Source: JADGRB01 sp963835825
Lineage (GTDB): Bacteria > Myxococcota_A > Polyangia > Fen-1088
Length of the DNA stretch: 64,000 nucleotides
Assembly (NCBI GenBank): GCA_963835825.1
Contig: CAWIGZ010000002.1
Span: 496,001-560,000, forward strand
Direction: 5' to 3'
Positions within the stretch are counted from its first letter, which is position 1. Each line of letters starts with the position of its first letter. The position numbers were made by a program, and so were the translations under genes. This document shows, in pieces, positions 1-10,800 of this stretch. The notes below the pieces were generated by a model. That model searched no databases. It worked only from the letters and a program-made list of their open reading frames with translations, and was not told the DNA's origin.

Positions 1-15
1 CTGTTGGGGTAGCCG

Positions 16-609
16 ATGGCGAGTACCCTCCGGCGCGAGCTGACCAACGTCCCCAACCTGGTGACCATGAGCCGGGTCGTGCTGATCCCGTTCGTGCTGA
101 CGTTCATCGACAACTTCAGCCCGCTGCGCAGCTTCATCGCCAGCCTGCTGTATCTCATCTGCGCGGCCGGCGACGGGCTCGACGGCTACCTGGCGCGCAA
201 GCGCGGCGAGGTGAGCACGCTGGGGAAGTTCCTCGACCCGCTGGCTGACAAGCTGACCGTCACCGCCGTGCTCGTCTACATGGTGGCGCTGTCGCGGGTG
301 CCCGCCTGGGTGGTGGTGGTGATCATCGCGCGCGATCTGGCGGTCAACGGCCTGCGCAGCGTCGCCTCGGCGCAAGGGCTGGTGATCTCCGCCAGCGACA
401 GCGGCAAGATCAAGACCGCCCTGCAGCTGGTGGCGGTGATGATGCTGCTCATCAACTTCCGCTATCCGGTGCTGGGGACGGGCTGGACGGTCGACTACCA
501 ACGGGCGGGCCTCATCGTCCTCTACGTCTCCACGGCCGTGTCGCTGTTCTCGATGGCGCAGTACATGCGCAGCTTCCTGTCGGCGGCGCTGGCCGAGGCG
601 CGCGCGTAG
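16..609 (+). CDS. pgsA: CDP-diacylglycerol--glycerol-3-phosphate 3-phosphatidyltransferase
   Basis: Catalyses the committed step of phosphatidylglycerol synthesis in the inner membrane, transferring a phosphatidyl group from CDP-diacylglycerol to glycerol 3-phosphate. The CDP-alcohol phosphotransferase signature is complete: D56-G-x2-A60-R61-x8-G70-x3-D74-x3-D78. Several hydrophobic segments follow. At 197 aa it has the usual length for the family, and the N-terminal NVPNLVTMSR stretch is typical of PgsA. pabB starts 2 nt after the stop, so the two genes are probably co-transcribed. Confidence 0.93.
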   Translation: MASTLRRELTNVPNLVTMSRVVLIPFVLTFIDNFSPLRSFIASLLYLICAAGDGLDGYLARKRGEVSTLGKFLDPLADKLTVTAVLVYMVALSRVPAWVVVVIIARDLAVNGLRSVASAQGLVISASDSGKIKTALQLVAVMMLLINFRYPVLGTGWTVDYQRAGLIVLYVSTAVSLFSMAQYMRSFLSAALAEARA

Positions 610-611
610 GC

Positions 612-1945
612 GTGCTGGCGGTCCCCGCCCCTCGCATGGCGCCGGCCGAGGCGGCCCGGCGGGCGGCGGCTGCGCCCGGCGCCTTCTGGTTGTCCGCGCC
701 GGCCACCGACGAGTCGAGGATCGGGCGCGACCTGGTCGGCGCGCGGCCCGCCGCCACGGTTCGGGGCACGACGCCCGGCGACCTGGCCGGTCTGGAACAG
801 GCGTGGGCCGAGGCGCGCGCCGCTTGGGGCTGCGAGGAGGGTGGGCCGGCCGGCGTTCCAATCGCCGTCGGCTGGCTGTCCTACGAGCTTGGCCGTCGCC
901 TGGTTGGTCTGACGCCGCGGGAGGTTGACCACCCATTGTTCGAGTTTCACTTTAACGATGCGGTCTGGGTGCGCGACGAGGCGGGCCCGGCGACGATTCG
1001 GGCGCGCGACCGGAAGGCCGCTGCTCGGCTGGCTGAGCTGCTGGCCGAGGGCCATCCGACCGAGCCCGTGGACCTGGGCGCGCTCGAGGCCGTTCACCAG
1101 GAATCGACGTTCCTGGACGGGGTGCGACGGATCCTCGACTACCTGCGGGCGGGCGACGCCTACCAGGTGAACCTGTCGCGCCGGCTGCGCGCCACCTGCG
1201 GGGCGGGCGATCCGACGCTCCTGGCCGCGGCGCTGCGTGCCGCCGCCCCGGCCCCTCACGCTGCGTTCATCGGCGGCGCGGGCGGGGCGGACGCGTTCAC
1301 GATCCTCGGCAACTCGCCGGAGCGATTTCTGTCGCTGTCGGCCGACGGCTTGGTCGAGACCCGCCCGATCAAGGGGACCCGCCCGCGCGGGGCGGGCGCC
1401 GCCGCCGATGCCGCCGCGGCCGCCGAGCTCTCCGGGGCCGCCAAGGATCGCGCCGAGCACGTCATGATCGTCGACCTCGAGCGCAACGATCTGGGGCGCG
1501 TCTGCCGGCCCGGCAGCGTCGAGGTCGCCTCGCTGGCCCGGATCGTTTCGTTCCCGACGGTCCACCACCTGATATCGACGGTGCAGGGGCAGCTGCGTCC
1601 GGAGGTCGGCCTGGCCGCCTTGCTGGCCGCCACCTTCCCGGGCGGGTCGGTGACCGGCGCGCCCAAACGCCGGGCCATGCAGCTCATCGACGAGCTCGAG
1701 CCCGGTCGCCGCGGGGCGTCTACACCGGCGCGACCGGCTGGCTGGGCGCCGCGGGCGATCTCGATCTGGCCATCGCCATTCGCACGGCGGTGCTGCGCGG
1801 CGGGCAGCTGGAGCTCTCGGTCGGCGGCGGCATCGTGGTGGACTCGACGCCCGAGGGCGAGCTCCACGAGACCGAGGTCAAGGCGCGGGCGTTCGCGACG
1901 CTCTGTGGCGCCAGGTCAGCGCGGCCGCCACTGCCACCGCGGTGA
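612..1945 (+). CDS. pabB: Aminodeoxychorismate synthase component I (frameshifted)
   Basis: Makes 4-amino-4-deoxychorismate from chorismate for folate synthesis. The motif PIKGT, about residue 250, carries the lysine that marks PabB; anthranilate synthase TrpE has PIAGT there. Other chorismate-enzyme blocks are GDAYQVNLSRR, LERNDLGRVC and FPGGSVTGAPKRRAM. The frame breaks near 1712: before it the protein reads to ELEPGRR, and the conserved continuation VYTGATGWLG and the end HETEVKARAF lie in another frame that stops at 1945. A single-base error is likely. Starts with GTG 2 nt after pgsA. Its 3' end overlaps the convergent lgt by about 68 bp. No glutaminase partner (pabA) is in the window. 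Confidence 0.85.
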
Positions 1946-2795
1946 GCAGGCTGCCGAGCTGTCCGGCCGAAAAGAAGATCGGCTCGGAGGGCGGCAGGCC
2001 CAGCCAGGCCGCCAGCCGCGGCGTCGCCAGCTCGATGGGAAACCCGCGCAGCAGATCGCCGCGAAAGATTTCGACCACGAACCGAAGCAGCGCGTAGAGG
2101 CCCAGGTAGCAGAGCAGCAGCGCGCCCGGCCGCCGGCGAAGGCGCGGCCGCAGGAGGCAGAGCAGGCCGAACAGCGCCAGCTCCCCGGCCGCTTCGTAGA
2201 GCTGCACCGGGTGCAGCGGGCGGCGTCTCGCCGGCGCCGACGGGGATCGCGCCGGCGCGTTGCAGGACGTCGAAGGCGACGCTGCCCCGCGGGAAGGTGA
2301 CGCCGATCGAGCGAGGCGGTCTCCTTGCCGAAGCAGCAGCCGGCGGCGAAGCAGCCGAGCCGGCCGAAGGCGTGCCCGATGGCCAGCGCGGGCGCGAAGA
2401 GATCGCCGACGTTGCCGAACGACCACCCCTCGCGCCGCGCGAAGATCCAGGCCACGGCGGCGGCGGCGGCGACGCCGCCGTAGAACACCAGGCCCCCCTC
2501 CCAGACGGCCAGCAGGCTGGTGCAGCCGCGCCACCAGGGGCCGTCCCCGTCGACGCAGGCGTGGAAGAAGCTGCGCGCGTTCACCAGGCCGTAGGTCAGG
2601 CGCGGCGCCGACCAGCCCCGAGACGACCAGCCAGAACGCCAGGTCGAGCACCCGTCCCTGGTCGAACCCGCGGCGCCCGGCCTCGCGGTGGGCCAGCCAG
2701 ATCCCGATGGCCAGCCCGGCCGCGATCAGCAGGCCATAGCTGTGCAGCGCGATCTCGCGCCGGCCCAGGGAGAACGTGAACAGGACCGGATGCAA
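1878..2795 (-). CDS. lgt: Prolipoprotein diacylglyceryl transferase (frameshifted)
   Basis: Integral inner-membrane enzyme that attaches diacylglycerol to the lipobox cysteine of prolipoproteins. Family blocks seen in order: LHSYGLLIAAG near the N-terminus, GHAFGRLGCFAAGCCFGK in the middle, HPVQLYEAAGEL, and a C-terminal EIFRGDLLRG with FFSAGQLGSLL. These blocks alternate between frames, with breaks near 2605, 2310 and 2225, so the gene does not read through as it stands. No internal stop falls inside the conserved blocks. It lies upstream of nothing else on its strand and next to lspA, the peptidase that acts after Lgt; the many lipoproteins in this window are its presumed substrates. Confidence 0.85.
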   Translation of the reverse strand: MHPVLFTFSLGRREIALHSYGLLIAAGLAIGIWLAHREAGRRGFDQGRVLDLAFWLVVSGLVGAAPDLRPGERAQLLPRLRRRGRPLVARLHQPAGRLGGGPGVLRRRRRRRRRGLDLRAARGVVVRQRRRSLRARAGHRARLRPARLLRRRLLLRQGDRLARSASPSRGAASPSTSCNAPARSPSAPARRRPLHPVQLYEAAGELALFGLLCLLRPRLRRRPGALLLCYLGLYALLRFVVEIFRGDLLRGFPIELATPRLAAWLGLPPSEPIFFSAGQLGSLLTAVAVAAALTWRHRASRTPAP

Positions 2796-2829
2796 CGCAA
2801 CACCTCCGAGTGATGGTCCTGTTTCGGCC

Positions 2830-3336
2830 TCAGGCCGAGGACGGAACCTCGCGGCGGGTCAGGAACATGTCCAGGACCATGAGGCCGACCCCCACGCAGA
2901 GCGCGGCGTCGGCGATGTTGTAGGCCGGCCACTCGTGCACGCCGACCTTCCAGACGATGAAGTCGGTCACCCTCCCGTAGAGCATGCGGTCGATGAGGTT
3001 CCCGATCGCGCCGCCGCCCACCAGCCCAAGCGCGATGTGCAGGCGCGTGCTCTCGACCGGCGTCTTGCGCAGGTAGACCAGCACCAGCGCGAACGCCGCG
3101 ATCGCCAGCAGCGTCAGCAGCAGGCGGCCGCCCGGCAGGTCCTGCAACATGCTGAAGGCGACCCCCGGGTTCTCCGCGTAGCGGAGATCGAAGTAGCCCT
3201 GGACGACCACCTTCGGGTTGAACGGTCCCCGCGGGCGCAGGTCGGCGCGGGCCATCGCCTTGGTCCACTGATCGAGGACCAGGCTGATGGCCATGAAGAC
3301 CGAGAACAGGACGTACTTGCGGCGGGTCGGGGTCAT
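2830..3336 (-). CDS. lspA: Lipoprotein signal peptidase (signal peptidase II)
   Basis: Inner-membrane aspartyl protease that removes the signal peptide from diacylated prolipoproteins. The 168-aa protein has about four hydrophobic segments, the family block NPGVAFSM, GGGAIGNLIDR, and the catalytic aspartates in GRVTDFI and YNIADAALCVG. The ATG at 3336 was chosen over a longer upstream frame because it overlaps the ileS stop as ATGA and gives the normal N-terminus. ileS-lspA coupling is common in bacteria and supports this start. Confidence 0.95.
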   Translation of the reverse strand: MTPTRRKYVLFSVFMAISLVLDQWTKAMARADLRPRGPFNPKVVVQGYFDLRYAENPGVAFSMLQDLPGGRLLLTLLAIAAFALVLVYLRKTPVESTRLHIALGLVGGGAIGNLIDRMLYGRVTDFIVWKVGVHEWPAYNIADAALCVGVGLMVLDMFLTRREVPSSA

Positions 3337-6279
3337 GAGTCGCTCCTGGTGCCGGCCGAGAGGTCGGCAGAGAGGCGGCAGACACGGCCGCGGCGCAGCG
3401 CCGGCACAGGTTGGGATCCGGGGCACCCGGCGTCGGGGCGTCGCCCGTCCGCCGCCAACAACGCGGGCAGGTCGGCCAGGGCGCCTCGTCGACGACGACC
3501 GAGGTCTCGGCGCCGGCCGGCGCGTCCGCCGGCTCGAGCTCGACGCGCGAGACGACGCAGAGCTCGGCCAGGTGGTCGAGGTTCCACTGCCAGTGCGGGC
3601 GCTCGGCGGCGGTGGGCGTCACCCGGACGCGCGCCTCCAGCGACTTGTGCCCCTCGGCGCGGAACTTCTCCAGCGGCCGGAGGATCGCCTCGCGCCGCGG
3701 CCGGATCTCGTCGGTCCAGCGCTTGTTGGGGTTGCCGAGCGCCTTGCCGCCCGGAGGAGCGATCTCCGCGCGCACGCGACGCGTGCACGTCGAACGGCTC
3801 GCCGGTCACGCGCGACAGCTCGTCGGCGACGTCCTGCGCGGTGAAGCAGAGGACCGGCGCCATCCAGGTCGCCAGCGTCCGGGTCATCTCGTAGAGCGGC
3901 GGTCTGCACGCTGCGGCGGACGGGCGAGCCGGCCGACTCGCAGTAGAGCGCGATCCTTGGCCGGGTCGAGATACTCGGCCGAGACGGTGACGACGTAGTC
4001 GTTCATGAGCCGCACGACCTCGTGGAAGGCGTAGCGCTGGTAGGCGTCGAAGATCTGGTGGTCGCGCTCGCGCAGCAGGCCCACCGCCAGCAGGTCGAGC
4101 TCGCGCAGGCGATCGTCGTCGCAGGCGATCGCGCGCCGGAACGAAGTCGTAGAGGTTCGACAGCAGGTAGCGGCAGGTGTTGCGGATCTTGCGGTACGAC
4201 TCGGAGAGCTGGGTCGAGGATCGCCTCGGAGAAGACGACGTCGCTCTGGTAGTCGCCGGCCGCCGTCCAGAGGCGGAGCAGCTCGGCGCCGTTCTTCTCC
4301 ATCCGGACGGCCGGGCTCGACGTAGTCGATCTTGATGCCGGCGGCGCGCGCCTTGGCGATCTCCGACTTCGAGTAGAACTTGCCGCGCTCGTCGAGCACC
4401 CAGCTGTGCGTGAGCACCGCCTTGTACGGCGCCTATCCCGCGGGTCGCGGTCGAGACCAGCAGCGACGAGTGGAACCAGCCGCGGTGCTGGTCCGCCCCC
4501 TCCAGATAGAGGTCGACCTTCTCCCCCTTCGGGACCAGCTTGCCGTCGGCGACGGCGGCCCAGGACACGCCCGACTCGAACCAGACGTCGACGATGTCGT
4601 GCTGCTTCTCCCACGCGGCGCCCGGCTGGCCGCAGGCGCAGACGGGCGCCGGCGTCGGCAGCAGCTCCATGGCCGGCCGCGAGAACCAGGCGTTCGAGCC
4701 CTCGCGCGCGAAGATGTCGGCCACGTGCTCGATAACCGCGGCGTCGAGCAGATCATTCCTGCACTGCGTGCAGCGAAACGCCGGGATCGGCACCCCCCAG
4801 ACGCGTTGCCGCGAAAGGCACCAGTCGGGACGCGCCTCGATCATGCCGCGGATGCGGTTCTCGCCCCAGGTCGGGATCCACTGCGTCCGCGCGATCTCGG
4901 CGAGCGCGCGGTGGCGCAGCGACTTCTCGTCCTCGGCCGCGCCGAGGCGCGCGAACCACTGCTCGCGTGGCGCGGAAGATGATCGGGTTCTTGCAGCGCC
5001 AGCAGCAGGGGTACTGGTGGCGGATCGTCTCGCCCGGCTTGTTCAGCAGGAGGCCGCGCGCGGCGAGCTGCTCGACGATCTTCGGGTTGGCGTCGAACAC
5101 GCGCGCGCCGTTGAGCTCGCCGAGCTCGACCTCGGCGGTGAAGCGGCCGTTCTCGTCGACCGGCGCGAAGATCGTGCAGGCCGTGGTCGCGGCCGACGAT
5201 GTAGTCGTCGGCGCCGTGACCGGGCGCGGTGTGGACCAGCCCGGTGCCTGCCTCCAGCGTGGCGTGGCGGGCGAACCAGAGCCGGTAGTCCTTGTCCGCG
5301 GTGCGGAATCCGGGCGCGGGAACGGCGGCAGGTAGCCGCGTTCCCTCCAGCGCGCGCAGCCCGTCGCGCGAGAGCGCGATCCACGACTCCTTCGGCGCGG
5401 CGATGCCGGTCGCGGCGAGGAAAGCCTCGGCCAGCCCGGCGGCAACGATGAGATATTCGTCAGTTGTTCCGAACGGCTGACGCGGTTGCGGGATCGCGAC
5501 GTAGTCGAGCTCCGGATTCGCGACCACCGCCAGGTTGGCCGGCAGCGTCCAGGGGGTCGTGGTCCAGATGACGAACGCCGCCTTCTTCTCCTTGAGCCGC
5601 GGGTCGGCCTTGCCCAGATCGCCGACGACCGGGAAGCGCACGTAGATCGACGGCGAGAGCGTGATCCTCGTACTCGACCTCGGCCTCGGCCAGCGCGGTG
5701 TGGTGGGTGAGGCACCAGTGCACCGGCTTCTTGTCGCGGTAGACGATCCCGGCGCGCGCGAACCCGGCCAGCTGGCGGGCGATCGCCGCCTCGTAGTCCT
5801 TGGAGAGCGTCAGGTAGGGATCGTCCCAGTTGCCGAGGCAGCCGAGCCGCTTGAACTCGGTGCGCATGATGTCGACGAACTTGAGCGCGTGCTGCTCGCA
5901 GTGGGCGCGAAAATCGGTGGCGCTCAGCTCCCGCGCCTTCGGTCCCAGCTCTTTTTCCACCTGCTGCTCGATCGGCAGCCCGTGGCAGTCCCAGCCGGGA
6001 CGGAACACCGCGCGCTTGCCCATCAGCAGCTGCGAGCGCACGACGATGTCCTTCAGCACCTTGTTGAGGACCGTTCCGTAGTGGATGGCGCCCGGTCGCG
6101 TAGGGTGGGCCGTCGTGCAGCACGAACGGCGGCGCCCCTTCCTTTTCGCGCGCCTCCAAGATGCGTTCGTACTGCTTGTCGCTCGCCCAGCGGGCGAGCC
6201 ACTCGGGCTCGCGACGCGCCAGATCCGCGCGCATCGGGAAGTCGGTCTTCGGGAGATTGAGCGTTGTTTTCCAGTCCAC
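3333..6279 (-). CDS. ileS: Isoleucyl-tRNA synthetase, broken by about twelve frameshifts
   Basis: Charges tRNA-Ile; cytoplasmic class I synthetase. The full-length content is present across three frames: GTG start with DWKTTLNLPKTDFPM, the HIGH-equivalent HYGT region after LHDGPPYATG, WDCHGLPIE, the editing-domain motif TTTPWTLPAN, HTAPGHGADDY, the KMSKS-equivalent YSKS at about 4370, and C-terminal zinc-binding CPRCW...CRRC. The frame changes near 6096, 5660, 5180, 4970, 4435, 4315, 4212, 4140, 3955, 3900, 3780 and 3380. The total span is about 982 codons, normal for the family. An essential gene with intact motifs but this many breaks suggests assembly indels; a decaying second copy is the alternative. 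Confidence 0.85.
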
Positions 6280-6302
6280 GGGCCGGCGGAGTCTACTAGA
6301 CA

Positions 6303-6381
6303 AAAGGACCCTCATAGGGTCCTTTAAATCCCCCGCGACGAGCGCCGCCGGGCGGAGCCCGTCGACGCTCACGCGAGCAAA
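6303..6381 (+). repeat. Palindromic element, copy A
   Basis: Intergenic copy of the dispersed element described in the findings. The first stem is AAAGGACCCT-CAT-AGGGTCCTTT, a perfect 10-bp stem. It is followed by CCCCCGCGACGAG, a second imperfect hairpin with the core GGGCGGAGCCC, and the end block GCTCACGCGAGCA. Lies 24 bp upstream of the ileS start and 45 bp upstream of the deaminase start. Confidence 0.7.
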
Positions 6382-6426
6382 GGAAACCCGCAAGTCCCGC
6401 GGCGCGCGGTGGTAGAACGCTTCGTC

Positions 6427-6877
6427 ATGGACGAGCGCGTTCCCTGGGACCAGTACTTCATGAACATCGCGCAGGTGGTGGCCTCGCGATCGACCTGCCC
6501 GCGCAAGTTCGTCGGCTCGGTGATCGTGCGCGATCGGACCATCTTGTCGACAGGCTACAACGGATCGATCCGCGGCATGCCCCACTGCTCCGACGCCGGC
6601 CACATGATGGAGAACGATCACTGCGTCGCCACGATCCACGCCGAGGCGAACGCGATCATCCAGGCCGCCAAGAACGGCGTGAACATCGACGGCGGGACGA
6701 TCTACGTGACGGCGAGCCCGTGCTGGAACTGCTTCAAGCAGATCGCCAACGCTGGAATTCGTCGCATCGTCTACGGCGAGTTTTATCGGGACGAACGAAT
6801 CTTCAGCGTCGCGGAGCGGCTGGCCGATCGATCTGCTGCACGTTCCGAGTCAGGTTCCGGCGCCGCAGCGCCCGTAA
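6427..6877 (+). CDS. Deoxycytidylate (dCMP) deaminase (C-terminal frameshift)
   Basis: Zinc-dependent deamination of dCMP to dUMP for thymidylate supply. Motifs are TIHAEANAI (zinc-binding His plus catalytic Glu) and ASPCWNCFKQ (PCxxC zinc ligands), with the family stretch GYNGSIRGMPHC. The ATG at 6427 gives the usual MDERVPWDQYFM start. Near 6822 the frame should shift: the alternative frame reads IDLLHVPSQVPAPQRP and stops at 6877, a normal family ending. The written frame instead runs on into the next gene. A hairpin terminator just downstream supports the stop at 6877. Confidence 0.85.
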
Positions 6878-6912
6878 ACGGAACGCGGAGTAGGTGTAGG
6901 AAAACGGACGAC

Positions 6913-6947
6913 CGAGTAGGTGCGCAGCCTACCCGAGCGGTTTTTTT
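6913..6947 (+). terminator. Intrinsic terminator after the dCMP deaminase gene
   Basis: Stem CGAGTAGG / CCTACCCG (one mismatch) with a 7-nt loop, then AGCGG and seven T. It separates the deaminase gene from the peptidase gene, although one open frame spans both. Confidence 0.6.
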
Positions 6948-6987
6948 CGTTGACCGGCCCACGAAAACGGGACCAACTTGTAGGTTC

Positions 6988-7756
6988 ATGCTTCGTCGGA
7001 TGGCCCTCGGAGCAGCGTTCGCGCTGCTCCTCGGATTTTCGCCCCGCGTCCACGCCGAGTCGGAAGGCGACGGCGCGAAAGCTGCGCACGGCTCCGACGC
7101 CCGGTCGATGGAGGCCGCTGGCGACTCGGGTGACGAGGCGCCGGCCGCCAGACCGTCGCGCGCCCGGCACCGAAACAAGAGGGGCCATCACGGACGCGTT
7201 CATCGGCCACGTGGTGCCCGAGAGTCAGCTGCGCGTGGACCCGCTGCCGCGTCCGTCCGGCAACCTGGCGATGGTCAGCCTCAACAACCCCGGCGACGGG
7301 TTCGTCAAGGTCAACATCTACAACCCGGACGGCTCGTACAACCTCGACGCGCTCGACCAGCTGAACCACATTCTGCGTTGCCGCCGCACGGACGTCGAGA
7401 AGCCGATGGACCCGCAGCTGCTCACGATGCTGTCGCACGTCTACGATCACTTCGGCGGCAAGCCGCTGGAGATCGTGTCGGGCTTCCGCAATCAGCGCAA
7501 GGAGAGCAGCAACCACTTCAAGGGGCGGGCGAGCGACATCCGGATCGCCGGCGTCAGCCCCAAGAAGATTCAGGCCTTCGCCCAGACGCTCGATCGCGGT
7601 GGGATGGGAATCGGCATCTATCCGCGCAGCCAGTTCGTGCACATCGACGTGCGCTCGCCGCCCAGCTACCGCTGGATCGACTACTCGCCGCCGAATTCGA
7701 ACGCGGCCGAGAAGCGTCCGCCCCGCGGCTGGAAGCGGAAGAAGCTCGAGTCGTAG
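6988..7756 (+). CDS. Secreted M15-type / DUF882 (YcbK-like) peptidase (frameshifted)
   Basis: Probable periplasmic zinc peptidase acting on peptidoglycan crosslinks. It begins with a signal peptide (MLRRMALGAAFALLLGF, cleavage near VHAES). The C-terminal domain has VSGFRNQRKE, the zinc-ligand block NHFKGRASDIRI (H-x6-D) and FVHIDVR (H-x-D), as in DUF882/M15. Signal peptide and catalytic domain lie in different frames, with a break near 7175, so a single-base error is likely. The signal peptide and the catalytic motifs are seen; the substrate is inferred from the family. Confidence 0.8.
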
Positions 7757-7842
7757 CGGGGCCGGGCGCCTCCGCCGCGAAATTCGGCGCAGCTGACGCT
7801 CGAGGTCAAGTCCCGACAGAATTCTGTCGACGATAGCGCGCG

Positions 7843-10800
7843 ATGCAAATCCGCCCGACCCCGGGGATCGTCAAACCGCTTCTTGGACTCTTTGTCCTGA
7901 CGGTCAGTGCCGCCGCCTGCGGCGACAATCTGTTGGCCAAGCCCGACGCCGCCGCCGTGGGCGGGGCCAGCGGTGGCTCGGGCGGGGCGGCTCCGGATGG
8001 CGGCGGTACCGGCGGGATGGGGACCGACGGAGGCGGCGGTGAGGCGGGCGCCGGGACCGACGGCGGAGCCGGCCTGGGCGGAAGCGGTGGCGTCGGTGGT
8101 GGCAGCGGCGGGGTCGGGGGCGTCGGCGGGGGCGGAAAGGGCGGGATCGGTGGCGGCACCGGTGGGACCAACGTGGGCGGCAAGGGCGGAACGGGGACGG
8201 GCGGAACGGGAACCGGCGGAATGGGGACGGGCGGAATGGGGACGGGCGGGACGGGGACCGGCGGGGCGGGGACCGGCGGCACCGGCGGTCAGGCCGGCAG
8301 CGGCACCGGCGGCTCCGCGGGCATCGGCGGTTCATCCGGCACCGGTGGGACGGCCGGTTGCCAGACGGCGCTCGACTGCAGCAACGGTCAGATCTGCGAC
8401 GGCGCCAGCCATTCTTGCGTTCCGTGTCCGACGGACAGCGCCTGCCGCTCCGGTTACGGGCCGCAGCATGTCTGCCTCTCCGGCGCCTGCATCAGCGGCG
8501 ATTGCCACGTCTTCAGCGACTGCAGCAACGGTCAGCTCTGCGTGAACAACTTCTGCACCACCTGCACGACCGACATGGCCTGTATGGCCGCCTACGGCGC
8601 CGATCACCTGTGCGTCTCGGGCGGCTGCGTGGCGGGCGAGTGCCGGACGGCGGCCGACTGCCCGGCCGGCAGCGGCAACATCTGCGACGCGAGCTTCACC
8701 TGCACCACCTGCGCGACCGACACCCAGTGCCAGTCGGGCTACGGCGCGAATCACCTTTGCGTGAGCGGCAGCTGCGTGGCCGGCAATTGCCGCCAGACCA
8801 GCGACTGCGGCGGCGGGCGGATCTGCGACACCGCGACCTTGACGTGTGTCGCCTGTTCCGACGACGCGACCTGCACGGCCAACTATCCGGGCCAGCAGCT
8901 CTGCCTCAACGGCAGCTGCGCGGCGGGGAATTGCCGCGTCGCCGCCGACTGCGCGCCCGGCCTCGTCTGCGACGTCGCCACGCACATGTGCGGCGCCTGC
9001 ACCACCGACCAGAGCTGCACGACCGCGTACGGCTCGGGGCATCTGTGCCTCGGCGGCGCCTGCGTGGTCGGCCAGTGCCGCACCTCGCCGGACTGCCCGA
9101 GCGGCGGCATCTGCGACACCAGCACGCACACTTGCGGGGTCTGCGCGCTCGACAGCGAGTGTGTCACCGGCTACGGGAACAACCACCTCTGCATTGGCGG
9201 CGCGTGCGTGTCGGGGACCTGTCACGTCACCGCCGACTGCGGCGGCGGCGAGATCTGCGACGGCACGACCCACACCTGCGGCCCTTGCTCCAGCGACAAC
9301 GCCTGCCTCACGGAGTACGGTCCGCAGCATGTCTGCATCGGGAACGTCTGCGTGGCCGGCAACTGCCACACCTCGAACGACTGCACCAGCGGCGGCCAGC
9401 TCTGCGATCAGCCGACGCACTCTTGCAAGGCCTGTGCGAGCGACACCGCTTGCCAGTCCGACAGCACCTACGGCGTGACCACGGTTTGCGTGGGCGGCGC
9501 CTGCGTGTCGGGGGACTGCCACGGATCGTCGGCGGACTGCCCGACCGGTCAGCTCTGCGGCATCTCCCAGACAGACACCTGCGGTCCCTGCGCCAGCGAC
9601 GCCCAGTGCCTCGCCGACGCCTCCTACGGCGCGGGCAACATCTGCTACCAGGGCATCTGCCAGATGGGCGACTGCCACGGCACCAGCGCCGACTGCGTCG
9701 CCGCGAACGCCGGCCGGATCTGTGGCGCCGTCATCGCGAATGACTGCGGCGCCTGCTCGGGCGACGCGCAATGCCAGGCTGACCCGGTCTACGGCTCGGC
9801 GACCATCTGCGAGACGAAGACCGGCCAGCCGAAGTCCGGCACCTGCGTGACCAACGCCTGCAGCACCAGCGGCGCCTGCGACGCGAACAGCGCCGACTTC
9901 TGCTGCAACGACATCTGCACGGCGGGGAACTGCTGCCTCGACGCCGACTGCGCTGGCAACCCCAGCTTCGGCTCGACGTACCGCTGCGTGAACAACAGCT
10001 GCACCGGGTGCTCGGCCGCCACCGGCAACACCTACTTCGTCGATCCCATCAACGGCGACGACGGCACCGCCACCGGCAGCGGCGTCGCCGCCGGTGTCCC
10101 CACTCCGACCTGCAGCTTCAAGACGGTGACCCACGCCCTCTCCGTCGCCAGCACCGTCGGCGCGGTCGGGACCAAGATTGTCATCGTCGGCGTCTCCGGA
10201 CAAACCACCGTCCTCGCCGGCGAGACGCTCCCCATCGTCGTGCCGGCCAACGTCGCCATCTCGACCAAGGCGGGCCCCATCCGCCTCGACATGGCCGCCG
10301 GAAGTGACACCTCGTTCGGCGGCTTCCGGCTGGTGGGTGACCAGGCGGTGATCGCGCCGGATCCCTCGGCGCCGATCACCATCGACGGCGCCTCCAACAG
10401 CTCGGGGATCGGGATCGCCGTCTCGCCGGGCGCCGGCAAGACCACCGCCATCTCCTACGTGACGGTGCAGAACAGCGGCGGCAACGGCATCGCCGTCACC
10501 AACGGCACGCTGAACATCGGCCAGGGGGTCACCGTCACCAACGCGGGGAGCGCCAGCAAGCACCACGACGGCCTCAACGTCGCCGGCGGCACGGTCAACA
10601 TCGTCGTTCCCGCCGGCCAGACGGCCACCAGCTTCACCAACAACAGCGAGCACGGGATCTACGTGACAGGCGCGGCGGTCCTCAACGTCAGCGGTGTTCC
10701 GGTCGTCCCGGCCAACGGTCAGGGGACGGTGGTCACCTCCGGCAACACGTTCGACGGCCTCGAGATCTTCGAGACCGCCGGGGCGGCGTCGCAGTCGACG

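Noticed and set aside
1946..2800. Long plus-strand extension of pabB through the lgt region
   Set aside because: The extended translation is Arg-rich noise; pabB's conserved end is in another frame that stops at 1945.
6409..7836. A fusion of dCMP deaminase and a secreted peptidase in one 475-codon frame
   Set aside because: The frame runs through an intrinsic terminator and a signal peptide, and the conserved ends of both proteins lie in other frames; two genes with frame errors fit better.
8332..10653. 773-codon open frame opposite the Cys-rich repeat gene
   Set aside because: Low-complexity Ala/Gly/Arg/Val translation with no domain; a shadow of the real gene.
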